Origin: Argyresthia goedartella
Taxonomy: Eukaryota; Arthropoda; Insecta; Lepidoptera; Argyresthiidae
Direction of reading: 5' to 3'
Length of the DNA stretch: 64,000 nt
Assembly: GCA_949825045.1 (NCBI GenBank)
Contig: OX463815.1
Span: 28,945,356 to 29,009,355 of the forward strand
In this document: in pieces, positions 11,024 through 21,837 of the stretch
Layout: each line of letters starts with the position of its first letter
Numbering within the stretch: position 1 is the first letter of the stretch
Notes under the pieces: generated by a model
Told to the model about the DNA's origin: nothing
Databases searched by the model: none
Seen by the model: only the letters and a program-made list of their open reading frames with translations
Position numbers and translations under genes: made by a program

Positions 11024-14000
11024 CCAAACAAATCGAGATGCTCCTCAATCAACCCGTTGTCCAAAGACAAACTTCGTTCGAGCTCAAGAGGTTATTCGAC
11101 ACCTCTAACGAATGCCCCATGCTATCGAAAATCTTGGGATTAACACGGAAAACTGGGATCCACTCCTAGTTCATCTCCTATCAAAGAAGCTAGATGCGGA
11201 CACGTACAAGGTTTACAAGGAATCCCGCAGGTCTCCCAAGGAACTCCCTACACTCGAAGAATTCATGGACTATCTGGAATCCAAATTCACTGCACTGGAG
11301 CCAATCAACAGCAAGGAAAAGGAATCTCTACCTGCAAAACCATCACACCAACAGCAGAAATCATTCCCTGACAAAGGAAGGTTCAGCCGAAGAAACTATC
11401 AAGCTGTAGCAACATCTTCCCGAAGAAAACGAAGCTCACATCCATGCCCCATGTGCAGCGCAGAAGATCATGTCCTGTATCAATGTCCTAAGTTCGCAAG
11501 CCTGCCATCAGAATATATCATGGACACCCTTCATAAAAAGGAAATCTGTCAGAATTGTCTGTACAAACATTACGGCAAAGATTGTATATCGAACAAGAAA
11601 TGCAAAGAATGCCATGGCCCACATAATACATACGTTCATAACGCGGCTATTTACTCCGAGCGAAGTCGTCATCAAATATCCTCAACGTCAGCAACATTGC
11701 CCCGGCAACATAGCGCTAATCATGTCGCAACGGATGAGGAAGAAATATTGATGACAACTCTATCAATCCGGGTCAAATCTGCTGATGGCACCTACGTCGT
11801 GCTACGGGCCCTTTTGGATCAAGGGTTCCAGATATCACTAATATCAGAAAGGGCTACTCAGATGTTGGGATTACCAAGAAAGCACTACGCTGCATCTGTA
11901 TCGGGAATTGGACCGAGCAGCAAGCTTAGCAAGGGCTTGGTCACACTAGAGTGTGACTCAATATATGGAGATTATCAATTCACAACACAAGCCCTTGTCA
12001 TTTCACGTGTCGTAACAACTTGCCAAACTCATCATTTGCCAAACAATCATGGCCACATCTCCAAAATATCAACCTCGCGGACCCTGAATACAATCTATCA
12101 ACACCCACGGACCTGCTGCTTGATGCCAGCGTGTATTCAGAGATAATCATGAACGGTCTTATCAAAGGTCCGCTCCATGCCCCGATAGCACAACCGACTC
12201 AGCTGGGGTGGATACTATCCGGCAACGTAAAGTCATTCAGTTGTAACGTTGTTCTCAATCAAATGGATAACTTATCAAAATACTGGGAACTCGAAGATAT
12301 CTTTGAAGGTTCCACGAGCCAAAGCCTAACCGAAGGGGAGCGATACTGCGAAGATTTTTATCAATCAACTGTCAAACGCTTAGAAAACGGGAGGTTGCGA
12401 TACCAATGAAACGTGACTTCGAAAAGCATCTCGGTGCCTCAAAACCGGAAGCCATTGCTCAGTACCTCCAGCAAGAAAGAAAAATGACAAGGAACCCAAC
12501 TTTATCATTGGCCTACAAAGAATTCATGAAGGAATATCAAGAACTCGGTCATATGCGCAAGCCCGCTCGGGTGAATGAACCCGTGTGCTACCTACCGCAC
12601 CACGGTGTATTGAAGCCAGACTCAACTACGACCGCCTTACGTGTTGTTTTCAACGCCTCAGCAAAGACGTCATCGGGTTACAGTCTCAATGACCTAATGG
12701 AATGCGGCGCCAACTTACAACAAGACCTACAAGGCCTTATCATTAAATGGAGGACCCTTAAGTTTGTAATCACTGCAGACATTGGAAAATTCTTCCGCCA
12801 AATCCTTGTGAGGGAGGAGGATCAACCATTACAGTCGATATTGTGGCGAGATTCACCCCGAGAGCCAGTCCAAGAATATCATCTGACCACCGTCACCTAC
12901 GTGACTAAGGCTGCCCCGTTTCTGGCAATGCGCACACTCAGACAAATAGCCAAGGATAACGCCGACGACCGTCGCTACAGACTCGCAACGATGGCTCTAC
13001 AAGACTCCTTTTACATGGATGATTTACTGAGTGGCCATGACTCACTAGATCAAGCAAGAGAACTGCAATGCCAACTGATCGAACTTCTCCAAAGAGCTGG
13101 CATGAACCTGCGGAAGTGGTCCAGCAATGAACCAAAGGTCATTGCAAACTTATCATCCGACCAACTAATCGCGCCAATGGAGTTTAAAGATGCCGAAACA
13201 CGCAAGGCACTGGGACTACAATGGAACCCCACTTCAGACGCCTTCACTTATCAGAACAAATTGGATCAGTCAAGCAAGACGGACATCACAAAAAGGCTGT
13301 TGCTATCAGAAATATCAAAAATCTTCGACCCTCTAGGTTGGTTATCACCGCTGACCATCAGATGCAAGGTCCTGTTCCAAAAAACATGGCTGGAAGAGAT
13401 GTCATGGGACAGAAAATTGAAACCAGAACTACAGACTGATTGGATCAAACTTAAGGCAGACCTACAGTCGATGAATAATATCAAGATACCCAGATATGTG
13501 GATCACATCGGTCAATCACTTTGCCTACACGGATTCTGTGACGTGTCAGAATCAAGCTACGCGTGTGCCGTGTTTGCAATCGCCACGAACGATAAGGGCG
13601 AGTACACATCAACTCTGGTGGCTGCCAAAACAAAGGTAGCACCTACCAAGAAGAAGGTATCATTGCCACGACTGGAGCTACTGGGAGCACTCCTACTATC
13701 CCAGTTAGTGAAGAAGGTCACTGAATCACTATCAGTGGCACATATCACCATACATACTTGGACGGACTCCATGATTGTACTTGGATGGATACATGGAGAT
13801 ATATCAAGATGGAAGCAGTTTGTTGCGAACAGAGTCCAACAAATCATCTCTACAATTCCTAAGGGCTCATGGAGACACGTTCGATCAGAAGAGAATGCTG
13901 CGGACTGCGCCACAAGAGGATTGACAAGCGTACAACTATTCGAACACCCCTTGTGGTGGGAAGGCCCTTCATGGTTGAAAACATTCGACTCAAGCATTCC

Positions 14001-14237
14001 CAAACAAGCCACATGTCAAGAACCGACGATCGAAGTCAAGCGACAGCACAATGTGAACGCAGCCTTATATAAAGATAACTCAGCTTCGATAATAATGACT
14101 TTATTGCAAAACAACAGTTCCATTACGCGTGTAGCGAAAACAATTGCATGGATACTACGATTTAGCCCGAGTCAGCGAAAAACTTTGCCCCGACCATTAG
14201 AATGTGCAATAAAAACGGCTGAGCTACGGATTGCTAT
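11024..14237 (+). pseudogene. pol: BEL gag end, protease, RT and RNase H
   Basis: Order: rest of gag with zinc knuckles (CPMCSAEDHVLYQCP and CKECHGPHNTYVH, about 11440-11650); a protease of BEL type near 11815 where the usual DQGS-like active site reads DQGF; RT (VTADIGKFFRQI near 12780, YMDD near 13015); and RNase H (TWTDSMIVLGWI near 13770). The frame changes near 12010 and 12395, so three frames are used. At 14237 the coding sequence is cut by Gypsy-A and resumes in register at 19526 once one copy of the target duplication is removed. Confidence 0.88.
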
Positions 14238-14490
14238 TGTAACGAGCGTGGGGTTCGTATTTGATAGAAAAACACGAATTAATCCACTAAATAAAACACT
14301 CACTTTATTTCCCAAATTACGTAATTACAATTCACACGAACTGTACTTAAAATCCACTAATTAAAAACACACACACTATTTCACTAACTATGCACTCACT
14401 ATTCACACGAAGAGTCTTTCTCTCCGATTATCCTTGTACTAGCACTCGATCGCAGTTAAAAAGTCACTAACTCGCGCCCGCCGTCGGCGC

Positions 14491-14498
14491 CTTTTATA
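14491..14498 (-). promoter_or_regulatory. TATA box of the Gypsy-A LTR
   Basis: The minus strand reads GATATAAAAGGCGCC here. It lies downstream (in element direction) of the GAANNTTC cluster and upstream of a region fit to be R/U5. Transcription would start about 25-30 bases lower, near 14465. Confidence 0.6.
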
Positions 14499-14539
14499 TC
14501 CCGCGGAGCCGCTCTGGACACATTTTCCACACATATCGC

Positions 14540-14699
14540 GAATATTCTAGTAAGGACCAGCGTGCGGGCCGAGAACATTCGAGACCATATATTTCTCTCT
14601 CTAATGGTGCACTCTTTCTGTCACTCTCTTCTCGAATGTTCCGAGTATAGCTATCTCTTTCTAGTAGTGCTATCTCTGTCACACACTTCTCGAATGTTC
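14540..14699 (-). promoter_or_regulatory. Cluster of four heat-shock-element-like sites
   Basis: Four GAANNTTC sites at 14540-14547, 14573-14580, 14634-14641 and 14692-14699; the last two are in a 58-bp direct repeat. GAANNTTC is the inverted-pentamer core bound by heat shock factor. All lie within about 200 bases upstream of the TATA box in the element's direction. Function is inferred only from arrangement. Confidence 0.45.
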
Positions 14700-15038
14700 C
14701 GAGTATAGCTATCTCTTTCTAGTAGTGCTATCTCTGTCACTCCTACCGGATATTTCGCCATATAACGATTTGTGCTTCAGAGGCCCATAAGGGGTCCTGA
14801 AAACGCCTGAAAACGGGTTTTCATGTTATGGCGTCATCTGATAGAGGGTGCCCTGAAACGGACTGAAAACATGTTTCAGGCGCCTGAAAACGACGACAAC
14901 TTGGGTGAAATTTCGATCTTTAGATATGTGATAGAGTAACTTCTGAAACGGCCTGAAATGACTTTTCAGCCTGCTGAAAACGCCTCTAAAGCACTGAAAT
15001 TGACGTTCAAAGTTTTTGACCTAACCTACCGGCGTAAC

Positions 15039-15053
15039 TCTACCCCCTCCTAA
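15039..15053 (-). other. Polypurine tract of Gypsy-A
   Basis: The minus strand reads TTAGGAGGGGGTAGA directly before the 3' LTR. A purine run at this position primes plus-strand DNA synthesis in LTR elements. Here it is also coding, since pol runs through it. Confidence 0.75.
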
Positions 15054-18000
15054 GACATGCTCGTCCCGAGCATCATTATTTCCGTGGTATCTGGCCAGCC
15101 GGTCAACATGAACAATCTTGCTCGGACTACGAGGATTCCGCTGGATTCGATACGTGACGTAGTTTATTTTGGTGAACACCTTGTAAGGCCCTTCCCAATT
15201 CGGAGATAGTTTCGGGGACTTTCCTACTCGTCGCATAGGGTTATGTAGCCACACCAACGAACCTTTCTCAAAACCCACTTGAGAAGACTTCCGGTCATAT
15301 CGGGTTTTCATCTTTATGCTAGCGTGGAGCCCGTGTTCACATACCAGGCTGTGAACATCATCAATCCGATCCCGCAAATCACTTGCATATTCCGTGATGG
15401 TCCTTGGTGTATCGGGCGAACGTCCAGTCAGGAGAACTGCAGGCAGACGGAGTTCTCTTCCAAAATTCGCATACGATGGAGTAGCCGCCGTACTTTCGTG
15501 AGTTGCCGACCTATAAGACAACAGGAAGAGGGGGATATGCCGATCCCAATCTTTTTGATGGCTCTCAACGACCTTGGCTAGATGTCTCTCCAGTGTCTGG
15601 TTAAATCTCTCAACCATTCCATCTGACTGTGGATGATACGCCGTAGTCCTCGTCTTATGAATTCCCATTATGCGACAAGTCTCCTGAAAGACCGCAGACT
15701 CGAAGTTTCTTCCTTGATCACTGTGGATTTCGAGTGGTACCCCAAACCGGCAGAATACTTCGTTCACTAACTTTTCAGCTATGGTTACCGCTTCTTGATT
15801 AGGAATGGCAAATACTTCAGGCCACTTCGTGAAGTAATCCATCACGACAAGAATGTACTTGTTTCCGGAGTCCGATGCTGGGAATGGTCCTGCGACATCT
15901 AACGCAACCCTTTCCCAAGGGGCTCCCACGTTGTACAACTTGAGTGTTCCTCGGCTACGGGTATGCGGTCCCTTGACTGATGCACAGTTAGTGCATCGTT
16001 TACACCAATTTTCAACATCTTCTCGGCAGTGAATCCAATAAAAGCGTTGCCGAATTTTCATTAGGGTCCTTTTTACTCCAAGGTGTCCACCGGATGTTCC
16101 ATCGTGAAAGCTTCTCAAAACATCTTTCACCCTTTTCTTTGGGACAACGACTTGCAGGTGAGCATCGTTCCCATTTGTTGATTCCCATTTTCTACATAGA
16201 ACGCCATTATGCATAACCAAGCTATCCCATTGTGCCCAGTAGCTTTTTGTTATCGCACTCATAGGAGCTACATCACACCATCTTGGTTTAGGTGCGCCAG
16301 CATTAATCCAATCAAAAATGGGTCTCACGTCAGGGTCCTCTTGTTGCGCATGCTGCATGATTTCATCACTCCACTCGTCGCTAACCGTATCAGTTCTTAT
16401 CATTCGAACATACTCCTTGCCTTCTTGTCTTGAGCAATGTTTACAGTCGTCCGCACAAGGTCTACGTGACAGGGCGTCAGCATTTCCATGTGATTTCCCA
16501 CTACGGTGTTCGATGATGAAATCATACTCATGCAGTTGTTCAATCCATCTCGCCAATTGTCCCTCGGGGTTTTTAAATTCTAGCAATCACTTTAAAGCAC
16601 CATGGTCAGTTCTGATACGAAACTTTATTCCCAGCAGGTATTTGCTGAAATGCTGTAACGTCTTGACAGCTGCTAGCAATTCCCTCTGAGTTACACAGTA
16701 ATTCCTCTCTGGTTTTGACAATGACTTACTGAAATATGCAATCACAACTTCGTTATCTCCTTTCTTTTGCGACAAGACACCTCCAATTCCAGTGTTACTA
16801 GCATCTGTATCCACAATGAAATCCTCGTCCGGGTCTGGATACCCCAATATTGGCGTTTCACAAAGTCTTCCTTTAAGCTCGTTGAAACTTGACTCACATT
16901 GTTTGTTCCAGGCAAATGATCGCTTTTCTTCCGTTAGTTGATGCAAAGGCTTTGCTATATCCGAGAAGTTCTTCACAAAACGTCTGTAGTATGAACAAAG
17001 CCCCAAAAAGGCACGTACTGCAGTCTTGTCTTTTGGCGTCGGCCAATCCTTCACGGCGCTAATCTTCTCAGGAGCTGTCTGGATGCCGTCCTTCGAAATC
17101 ACGTGTCCCAAGTAATTCACTTTACGTTTGAAAAACGAGCATTTCTTCGGACTGAGTTTCAGATTAGCCCCTCGTAGTTTGCCTAGCACCTGCTCCAATT
17201 TATTCAAGTGGTCGTTGAAGTCTCTACCAACGATAACGATGTCATCCAAATAGACCAAGCAAGTTTCTCCTAGAAGTTCAGCTAATATTTGTTCCATTAA
17301 TCTCTCAAATGTGGCTGGTACATTACACAGTCCAAATGGCAATATATTGAACTGCAAGAGTCCCTTGCCAGTAGAGAAGGCCGTTTTCTCCTTATCCTTG
17401 TCCTTGATTTCGACTTGCCAATAGCCACTTTTCAGATCCAACGTTGAAAACCACTTCATTTCGTTTAATGTGTCGTCGATTGGTGGAAGTGGACAACTGT
17501 CCTTCTTGGTTACATCATTAAGTCGACGGTAGTCAATACAGAATCTCATGGTGCCGTCCTTCTTCTTAACCAAAACTACGGGAGAACACCACGGGCTTGT
17601 TGAAGGTTCAATAACGCCGCTTCTTTGCATTTCCTCGATCATGCCCTCAACCTCCTTCTCCTGAGCTACTGGAACTCTCCGAGGGCGCTGTCGGATAGGC
17701 ATAGTTTCCCCAGTGTCGATCTCATGCTGAACCACTCCAGTTCGTCCAATGTCATCATCGTGCGAAGAAAAGACGTTGCGATATCGTAGCAGTAAGCTAC
17801 ACGCCTTAAGGAATTCCTCCTCGGTAAGGTGCTCCCTGGAGTAATTCAAAGTCATTTAGTAATTTTTCAACATCCATTGAAGGCTTAACATGACCAGGTT
17901 TCACGTTTACCTCAGATTCCCGGCAGCCTCTTATCCAAGAAATTTCTTGGCATGATCCGACCAGCGTTCCTTTATTGAGGACGCATTCCGTGTCGCTTGG

Positions 18001-18632
18001 ATTAAGGATCCTTACAAATGCTGTAGATGCCGTGGTTACCATTGTACGGGCTGTTATCCACGGTTTATCAGCATCCAATCTCTCTACCACCACACAGCGG
18101 TGAGATTGCGGCCTTGTGGAGTTCGGCAATTTCACTGGAACTAAAACCTGTGACCTTGGTTGAAGAATGGTTCTCCTGGTACAGTAAACATTTCCATTTA
18201 CTCCACCTTGTATAGGAATCTCATCAACTCCAAACTTTAGAACTCCAACCTTCAAGTCGATTTTACAGTCATGTCTCCTCATAAAATCCAATCCAATAAT
18301 GCAGTCGTCGACGATGTTAGCAACGATCACTTTATGCCACTATTATTTTTCACCTATTTTAACAGCTAACTCTCGTTCTCCTTGGACGGAAATGTACTTG
18401 CCGGTAGCAGTTTGCAGCTGGAGATGCCTAGGTCGGACTAGATGATCTCTGGCCAGGTGTCTCAGTAGCCGAGAGCTGATCACAGTCCGAGAAGCTCCGG
18501 TGTCTATGGTAAGGAGACATGGTATTCCACAGATTTCTCCATTGACAACCAGACTATTCCCGTCGTTTGCCTGTGAGATCATAATTGGGACATTTCGACC
18601 ACCAGCCAGCACTCGTCCCATAGTCCTGGCTT

Positions 18633-19496
18633 TTATTCGTTTCCCTGTTGGGGCTCTGACTCCACAGAGCCTATTGTCCTCGCCATTGGAGCGGAGTCTC
18701 TGTCCCTCCTAGTCCTTTTTGGACAGCCTGACTGCAGGTGACCACGTTCTCCACAATGGTAGCAACGTGGCTCAAATTCGCGGCGGGAATCTACTGGCTT
18801 CGTAGTCGACACTTCTCGCACCCTGAAAGGCCTGGATGAATCCTGTCGTACAGCTTCCACCTCGAGACCGTGGGCTACTGCATCCTTTAGGCTGCCATGA
18901 TGTCCCAATCGCACGGCTGCCCTCACTTCCAGATCCCGGATCCCATCGATGAAGGCCTGCACCAGCATACTGTCCACAAAGGATGCTGACGTACATTGAT
19001 AGGCCTTCCTAACCAACTTCTCGATTTCCAGGGCCCACTGTTGTAAGGACTCGTTACGTCCTTGTGTCCTGTCCTTTAACTGAGCTCGGTACACGTGCTC
19101 CAGGTGACTGTCACCGTATCGTGCCTCCAAGGCTTCTAGAAGGCGGTCATACGTCCGGTCGTTTCCCAGAGCCTCTAGTATGGTAAGAGCCTCGTCGCGC
19201 AGCGCCAACGTCAGTGCTGTCCTGGCTTGCTCCTTACTCGAACCATTAGCCTGGGAAACAGACTCGAACTGCAGCTTATAGGCAGTCCACGATGAGCTAC
19301 CGTCAAAGGGGGGCACTTTAAACCTGCCGCCTCCGGGCACCGATGCGTCGGGTACATAGGTACTTGGACCATTAGCCACTTTGATCTCAAGTTTTTGGAG
19401 ACGGCTCATACAGGTCTCAATTTTTTTATCGACATCATTGACTCGAATCTCCAGTTTTTCATCCATATCAACCAGTTTTTCCTGGACCTCGAACAA
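18633..19496 (-). CDS. gag: Gypsy-A Gag
   Basis: An intact 287-aa frame. The N-terminus is a short helical segment, the middle a gag core (FKVPPFDGSSSWTAYKLQF, then a long helical region with LEARYGDSHLEHVY), and the C-terminus a CCHC knuckle (CYHCGERGHLQSGC near residue 245). It starts with ATG only seven bases from the 5' LTR stub, so any leader, primer site and possibly true N-terminus were lost in the same deletion. The stop overlaps the protease frame, preceded by a slippery heptamer. Confidence 0.85.
   Translation of the reverse strand: MFEVQEKLVDMDEKLEIRVNDVDKKIETCMSRLQKLEIKVANGPSTYVPDASVPGGGRFKVPPFDGSSSWTAYKLQFESVSQANGSSKEQARTALTLALRDEALTILEALGNDRTYDRLLEALEARYGDSHLEHVYRAQLKDRTQGRNESLQQWALEIEKLVRKAYQCTSASFVDSMLVQAFIDGIRDLEVRAAVRLGHHGSLKDAVAHGLEVEAVRQDSSRPFRVREVSTTKPVDSRREFEPRCYHCGERGHLQSGCPKRTRRDRDSAPMARTIGSVESEPQQGNE
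18639..18645 (-). promoter_or_regulatory. Canonical -1 frameshift heptamer GGGAAAC
   Basis: In the Gag frame the codons are CAG GGA AAC GAA TAA, so G GGA AAC is an X XXY YYZ slippery site in the correct phase, two codons before the Gag stop. The -1 frame is open across this point and leads into the protease. This is a standard way to make Gag-Pol. Confidence 0.75.
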
Positions 19497-19502
19497 CTCT
19501 CT

Positions 19503-19521
19503 CTAACCTACCGGCGTAACA
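19503..19521 (-). repeat. Residual stub of the Gypsy-A 5' LTR
   Basis: Eighteen bases identical to 15021-15038, the start of the 3' LTR, followed by the terminal base of TGTTACG. The remaining roughly 780 bp of 5' LTR and the leader are missing, so Gag begins almost at the insertion edge. Confidence 0.8.
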
Positions 19522-20940
19522 TTATGAATCTTATTATCAAGACAGTACAACGCGTTGACTTTGGAGAGGAGATATCAGATTTAAAATCAAAGTGTCGAGT
19601 AAAACACAATAGCAAACTATCAAGCTTGAACTCGTTCCTGAACAAAGAGGGACTACTGGTGGTTGGTGGACGCCATGCTAACGCGCTCATACCTGATTCC
19701 GCGAAGCACCCAATCATCTTATCACCATCCAGTCGCCTGACAGAACTGGCAATCGCTCAAGCGCATACAGCGACTCTACACGGTGGCCCAAAACTAACCC
19801 TGTCACACATACGAGAACAGTACTGGATCCTCAGTGGAATTCGAACCGTGAAAAAACAACTACGACGCTGTGTCAAGTGCCGTCGTTATCAACAAGAGAC
19901 CAGACCACAGCTCATGGCGGACCTGCCTCAACCGCGTGTCGTCCCTTCCCGGCCTTTCACCAAAACTGGGGTTGACTTTACGGGCCATATCGGCATCAAA
20001 TCAAATAAAGGAAGAGGCATACGCACGAGCAAAGGCTATGTGGCAGTCTTCGTATGTCTAGCCACCAAAGGTGTACATTTAGAACTGGTCTCGGATTTAA
20101 GCACAGCAGCATTCCTAGCTGCATTCAGAAGGATGTGCTCTCGCCGAGGAAAGCCAGGACACGTCTATAGTGATAACGGCACGAACTTTGTGGGTGCCTC
20201 TCGAATCCTGAAAGCAGAGTACAAGATGATTCTTCAAAGTATCAACCCTGAGGCTATTAAAGTCATCAATGAGATGGGCATCACCTGGCACTTCAACGCT
20301 CCCGCCTGGCCATCTGCAGGAGGACTTTGGGAAGCAGCTGTCAAGAGCTTTAAGTACCATCTCAAGAGAGTCCTGGGAGAGCAAAGGTAGACGTACGAGG
20401 AGTTCACTATGTTACTCTATCAAATTGAAGCCTGCCTCAACTCAAGGCCATTGTGTCCCCTATCAGAGAGTCCAGATGACGACATTCTCACTCCGGTACA
20501 CTTTCTAGTGGGAGGTCCAATTTTATCACGCCCTCAATCGGACCCTGACCACTTGATATTATCAAACCAATGGCGAATGGTTCAGACAATGAACAAACTC
20601 ATCTGGAAGAAATGGTCCAGCGACTATCTGCAATTACTTCAGACAAGATCGCGGTGGAGATACCCGACAAGGAACTTGGAAGTAGGCGATGTCGTCATTA
20701 TCAAAGAGGACAACATGCCCCCCGGGAAATGGGCTTTGGGCCGAATAACTGACGTCCATCCTGGCAAGGATGGCTATACCAGAGTTGTCTCCCTCAAGAC
20801 CAAGGACCACGCTATCAAACGACCTATCACCAAGTTGATCCGGTTACCGGTAACTGAAGGCGACAAACAAGATAAATCATCGGTGGACCAACCACTCACG
20901 GCCGCTCAAGATGACGATCAACAAACGAGCAGAAGGGCAA
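19522..20940 (+). pseudogene. pol: BEL integrase
   Basis: Continuation of BEL pol after Gypsy-A. A zinc region (HTATLHGGPKLT, then CVKCRRYQQ, about 19765-19900) precedes the catalytic core with D-D-E motifs (TGVDFTGHI near 19970, YSDNGTNFVGA near 20170, PSAGGLWEAAVK near 20315). A TAG at 20388-20390 interrupts an otherwise open frame, which continues from 20409 through the C-terminal domain (NLEVGDVVIIKEDNMPPGKW near 20670). The same frame runs on into env without a stop. Confidence 0.9.
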
Positions 20941-21539
20941 AGCAGAAAAAAGGCATCATCAAGAATCTTTTCACGACGCTCTTACTCCTTTTTTCTGTGA
21001 TCCTTCCAACTGCCTCATCACAGTCCTTCAACGTGACAAGTATAAACAATGGCAACTCTCTCTACTTCGACAAAACGGCAGACCTGCGGATTATCAAAGA
21101 TCACTGGAACATGGTTGTATATTACAACATGTCAACCTTCTGGCAAAGCATGTCAAGTATTGAGCAATATGTAAACCATCTTAAGAACGTGAGTGCCAAG
21201 GACGAATTATGTTCTATCATCGCTTCACAATTCGATCACGAACTGAAAGAGATGCAACACTACAACAACCTTCTCAGGCACAATAAGCAATCGAGAACAA
21301 GAAGAGGACTGATAAACGGCATTGGGAATGTTGCAAACTATCTTTTTGGAGTGTTAGACGACAAATTTGCGGATCAATACGCTCAGGACATTGAGAAGCT
21401 CCAACTGAACGACAAACATCTCTTGAAACTCTTGAAAAACCAGACGTCCATCCTTGAAGCGCAGAATAACATTCTACATCGTAACGAGAAACTCATGAAC
21501 GAACAATTTATGGCTATTAACCGGCATATCAACAACAAC
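20941..21539 (+). pseudogene. env: BEL env, N-terminal part (F-protein type)
   Basis: After the integrase the frame enters a hydrophobic stretch resembling a signal peptide (LFTTLLLLFSVILP near 20970), an ectodomain with N-glycosylation-like sites, a basic RTRR cleavage-like site near 21295 and, directly after it, a glycine-rich segment with the pattern of the fusion peptide in insect errantivirus and baculovirus F proteins. No ATG separates it from pol, so expression would need splicing or a polyprotein. It is cut at about 21540 by a LINE tail and again at about 21838; the gene is dead. Confidence 0.78.
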
Positions 21540-21709
21540 AACGAATGTTTGTACCCTAGTCATGGTTGTTTATCTATCTAAGTATAATATTTCTCTATAT
21601 AAGTATATATATCGTTGTCTAATACCCAAGATACAGGGAATCCTAGTTTGGGGCTAGATCAATGTGTGTAAAAGGTGTCCAAGGTATTATTATTATTATT
21701 ATTATTATT
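21540..21709 (+). mobile_element. LINE 3' tail inserted in env
   Basis: About 170 bp ending in (TTA)n. It contains TATCGTTGTCTAATACCC, then AGTTTGGGGCTAGATCAATG and GTGTAAAAGGTGTCC, the pattern of a 3' UTR I recognise as common in lepidopteran LINEs. Flanks share ATATCAA (21531 and 21706 region), a likely target duplication. No coding part is left. Confidence 0.7.
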
Positions 21710-21837
21710 ATATCAATGGAAATCTATCAAGCCGAAAGGATAAGCCAATCTGCATTGAATGAATTTTACACTGTTAAGAGCACTATGTCCATTGACGTCA
21801 TCATATCAAATATCAGACGTATACAAGAGACCTTATA
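21710..21837 (+). pseudogene. env: BEL env, central piece
   Basis: A short frame from ATG 21717 encodes a helical segment with the pattern of the stalk region of F-type Env (SALNEFYTVKSTMSIDVI). It ends at about 21837 where unrelated DNA begins. The next env sequence is at 32812. Confidence 0.65.

Larger units (their letters stand above)
14238..15038 (-). repeat. Gypsy-A 3' LTR
   Basis: About 801 bp between the polypurine tract at 15039 and the BEL junction at 14238. In element direction it begins GTTACGCCGGTAGGTTAG and ends CTCGTTACA. The first 18 bp reappear at 19503-19520, which fixes the LTR start. It holds a TATA box, four GAANNTTC sites, a 58-bp direct repeat (14630 and 14688) and many CTGAAA motifs at 14795-15000. 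Confidence 0.85.
15021..18650 (-). pseudogene. pol: Gypsy-A pol: protease, RT, RNase H, integrase
   Basis: Order on the minus strand: protease (LLTIDTGASRTVISS near 18500), RT (FSTLDLKSGYWQVEI near 17440, VYLDDIVIVG near 17240), RNase H (FIVDTDASNTGIGG near 16810), integrase zinc region (HLGVKRTLMK..CTNCAS near 16000-16100) and integrase core with D-D-E (ALDVAGPF, IHSDQGRNF, SDGMVERFN). Breaks: adjacent TAA and TAG near 18345, a frame change near 17850 and a TGA at about 16587 between RNase H and the tether. The stop (15021-15023) lies inside the 3' LTR, past the polypurine tract. Translation would come from the -1 frame reached at 18639. Confidence 0.9.
14238..19521 (-). mobile_element. Gypsy-A LTR retrotransposon
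   Basis: 5284 bp on the minus strand, inserted in BEL pol. It has gag, protease, RT, RNase H, integrase and an 801-bp 3' LTR, but its 5' LTR is reduced to an 18-19 bp stub next to gag. The outer ends are TGTTACG and CGTTACA read in the element's direction. The flanks carry CTAT (14234-14237) and TTAT (19522-19525), an imperfect 4-bp duplication as expected for Gypsy. The order RT-RNase H-integrase defines Gypsy/Metaviridae type. Confidence 0.92.

Noticed and set aside
14238..19521. A chimeric BEL-Gypsy element
   Set aside because: The Gypsy is on the opposite strand, has its own LTR ends and a near-perfect 4-bp duplication, and BEL pol resumes in register after it.
21687..21709. (TTA)n as an independent microsatellite
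   Set aside because: It is the 3' tail of the LINE fragment just before it.
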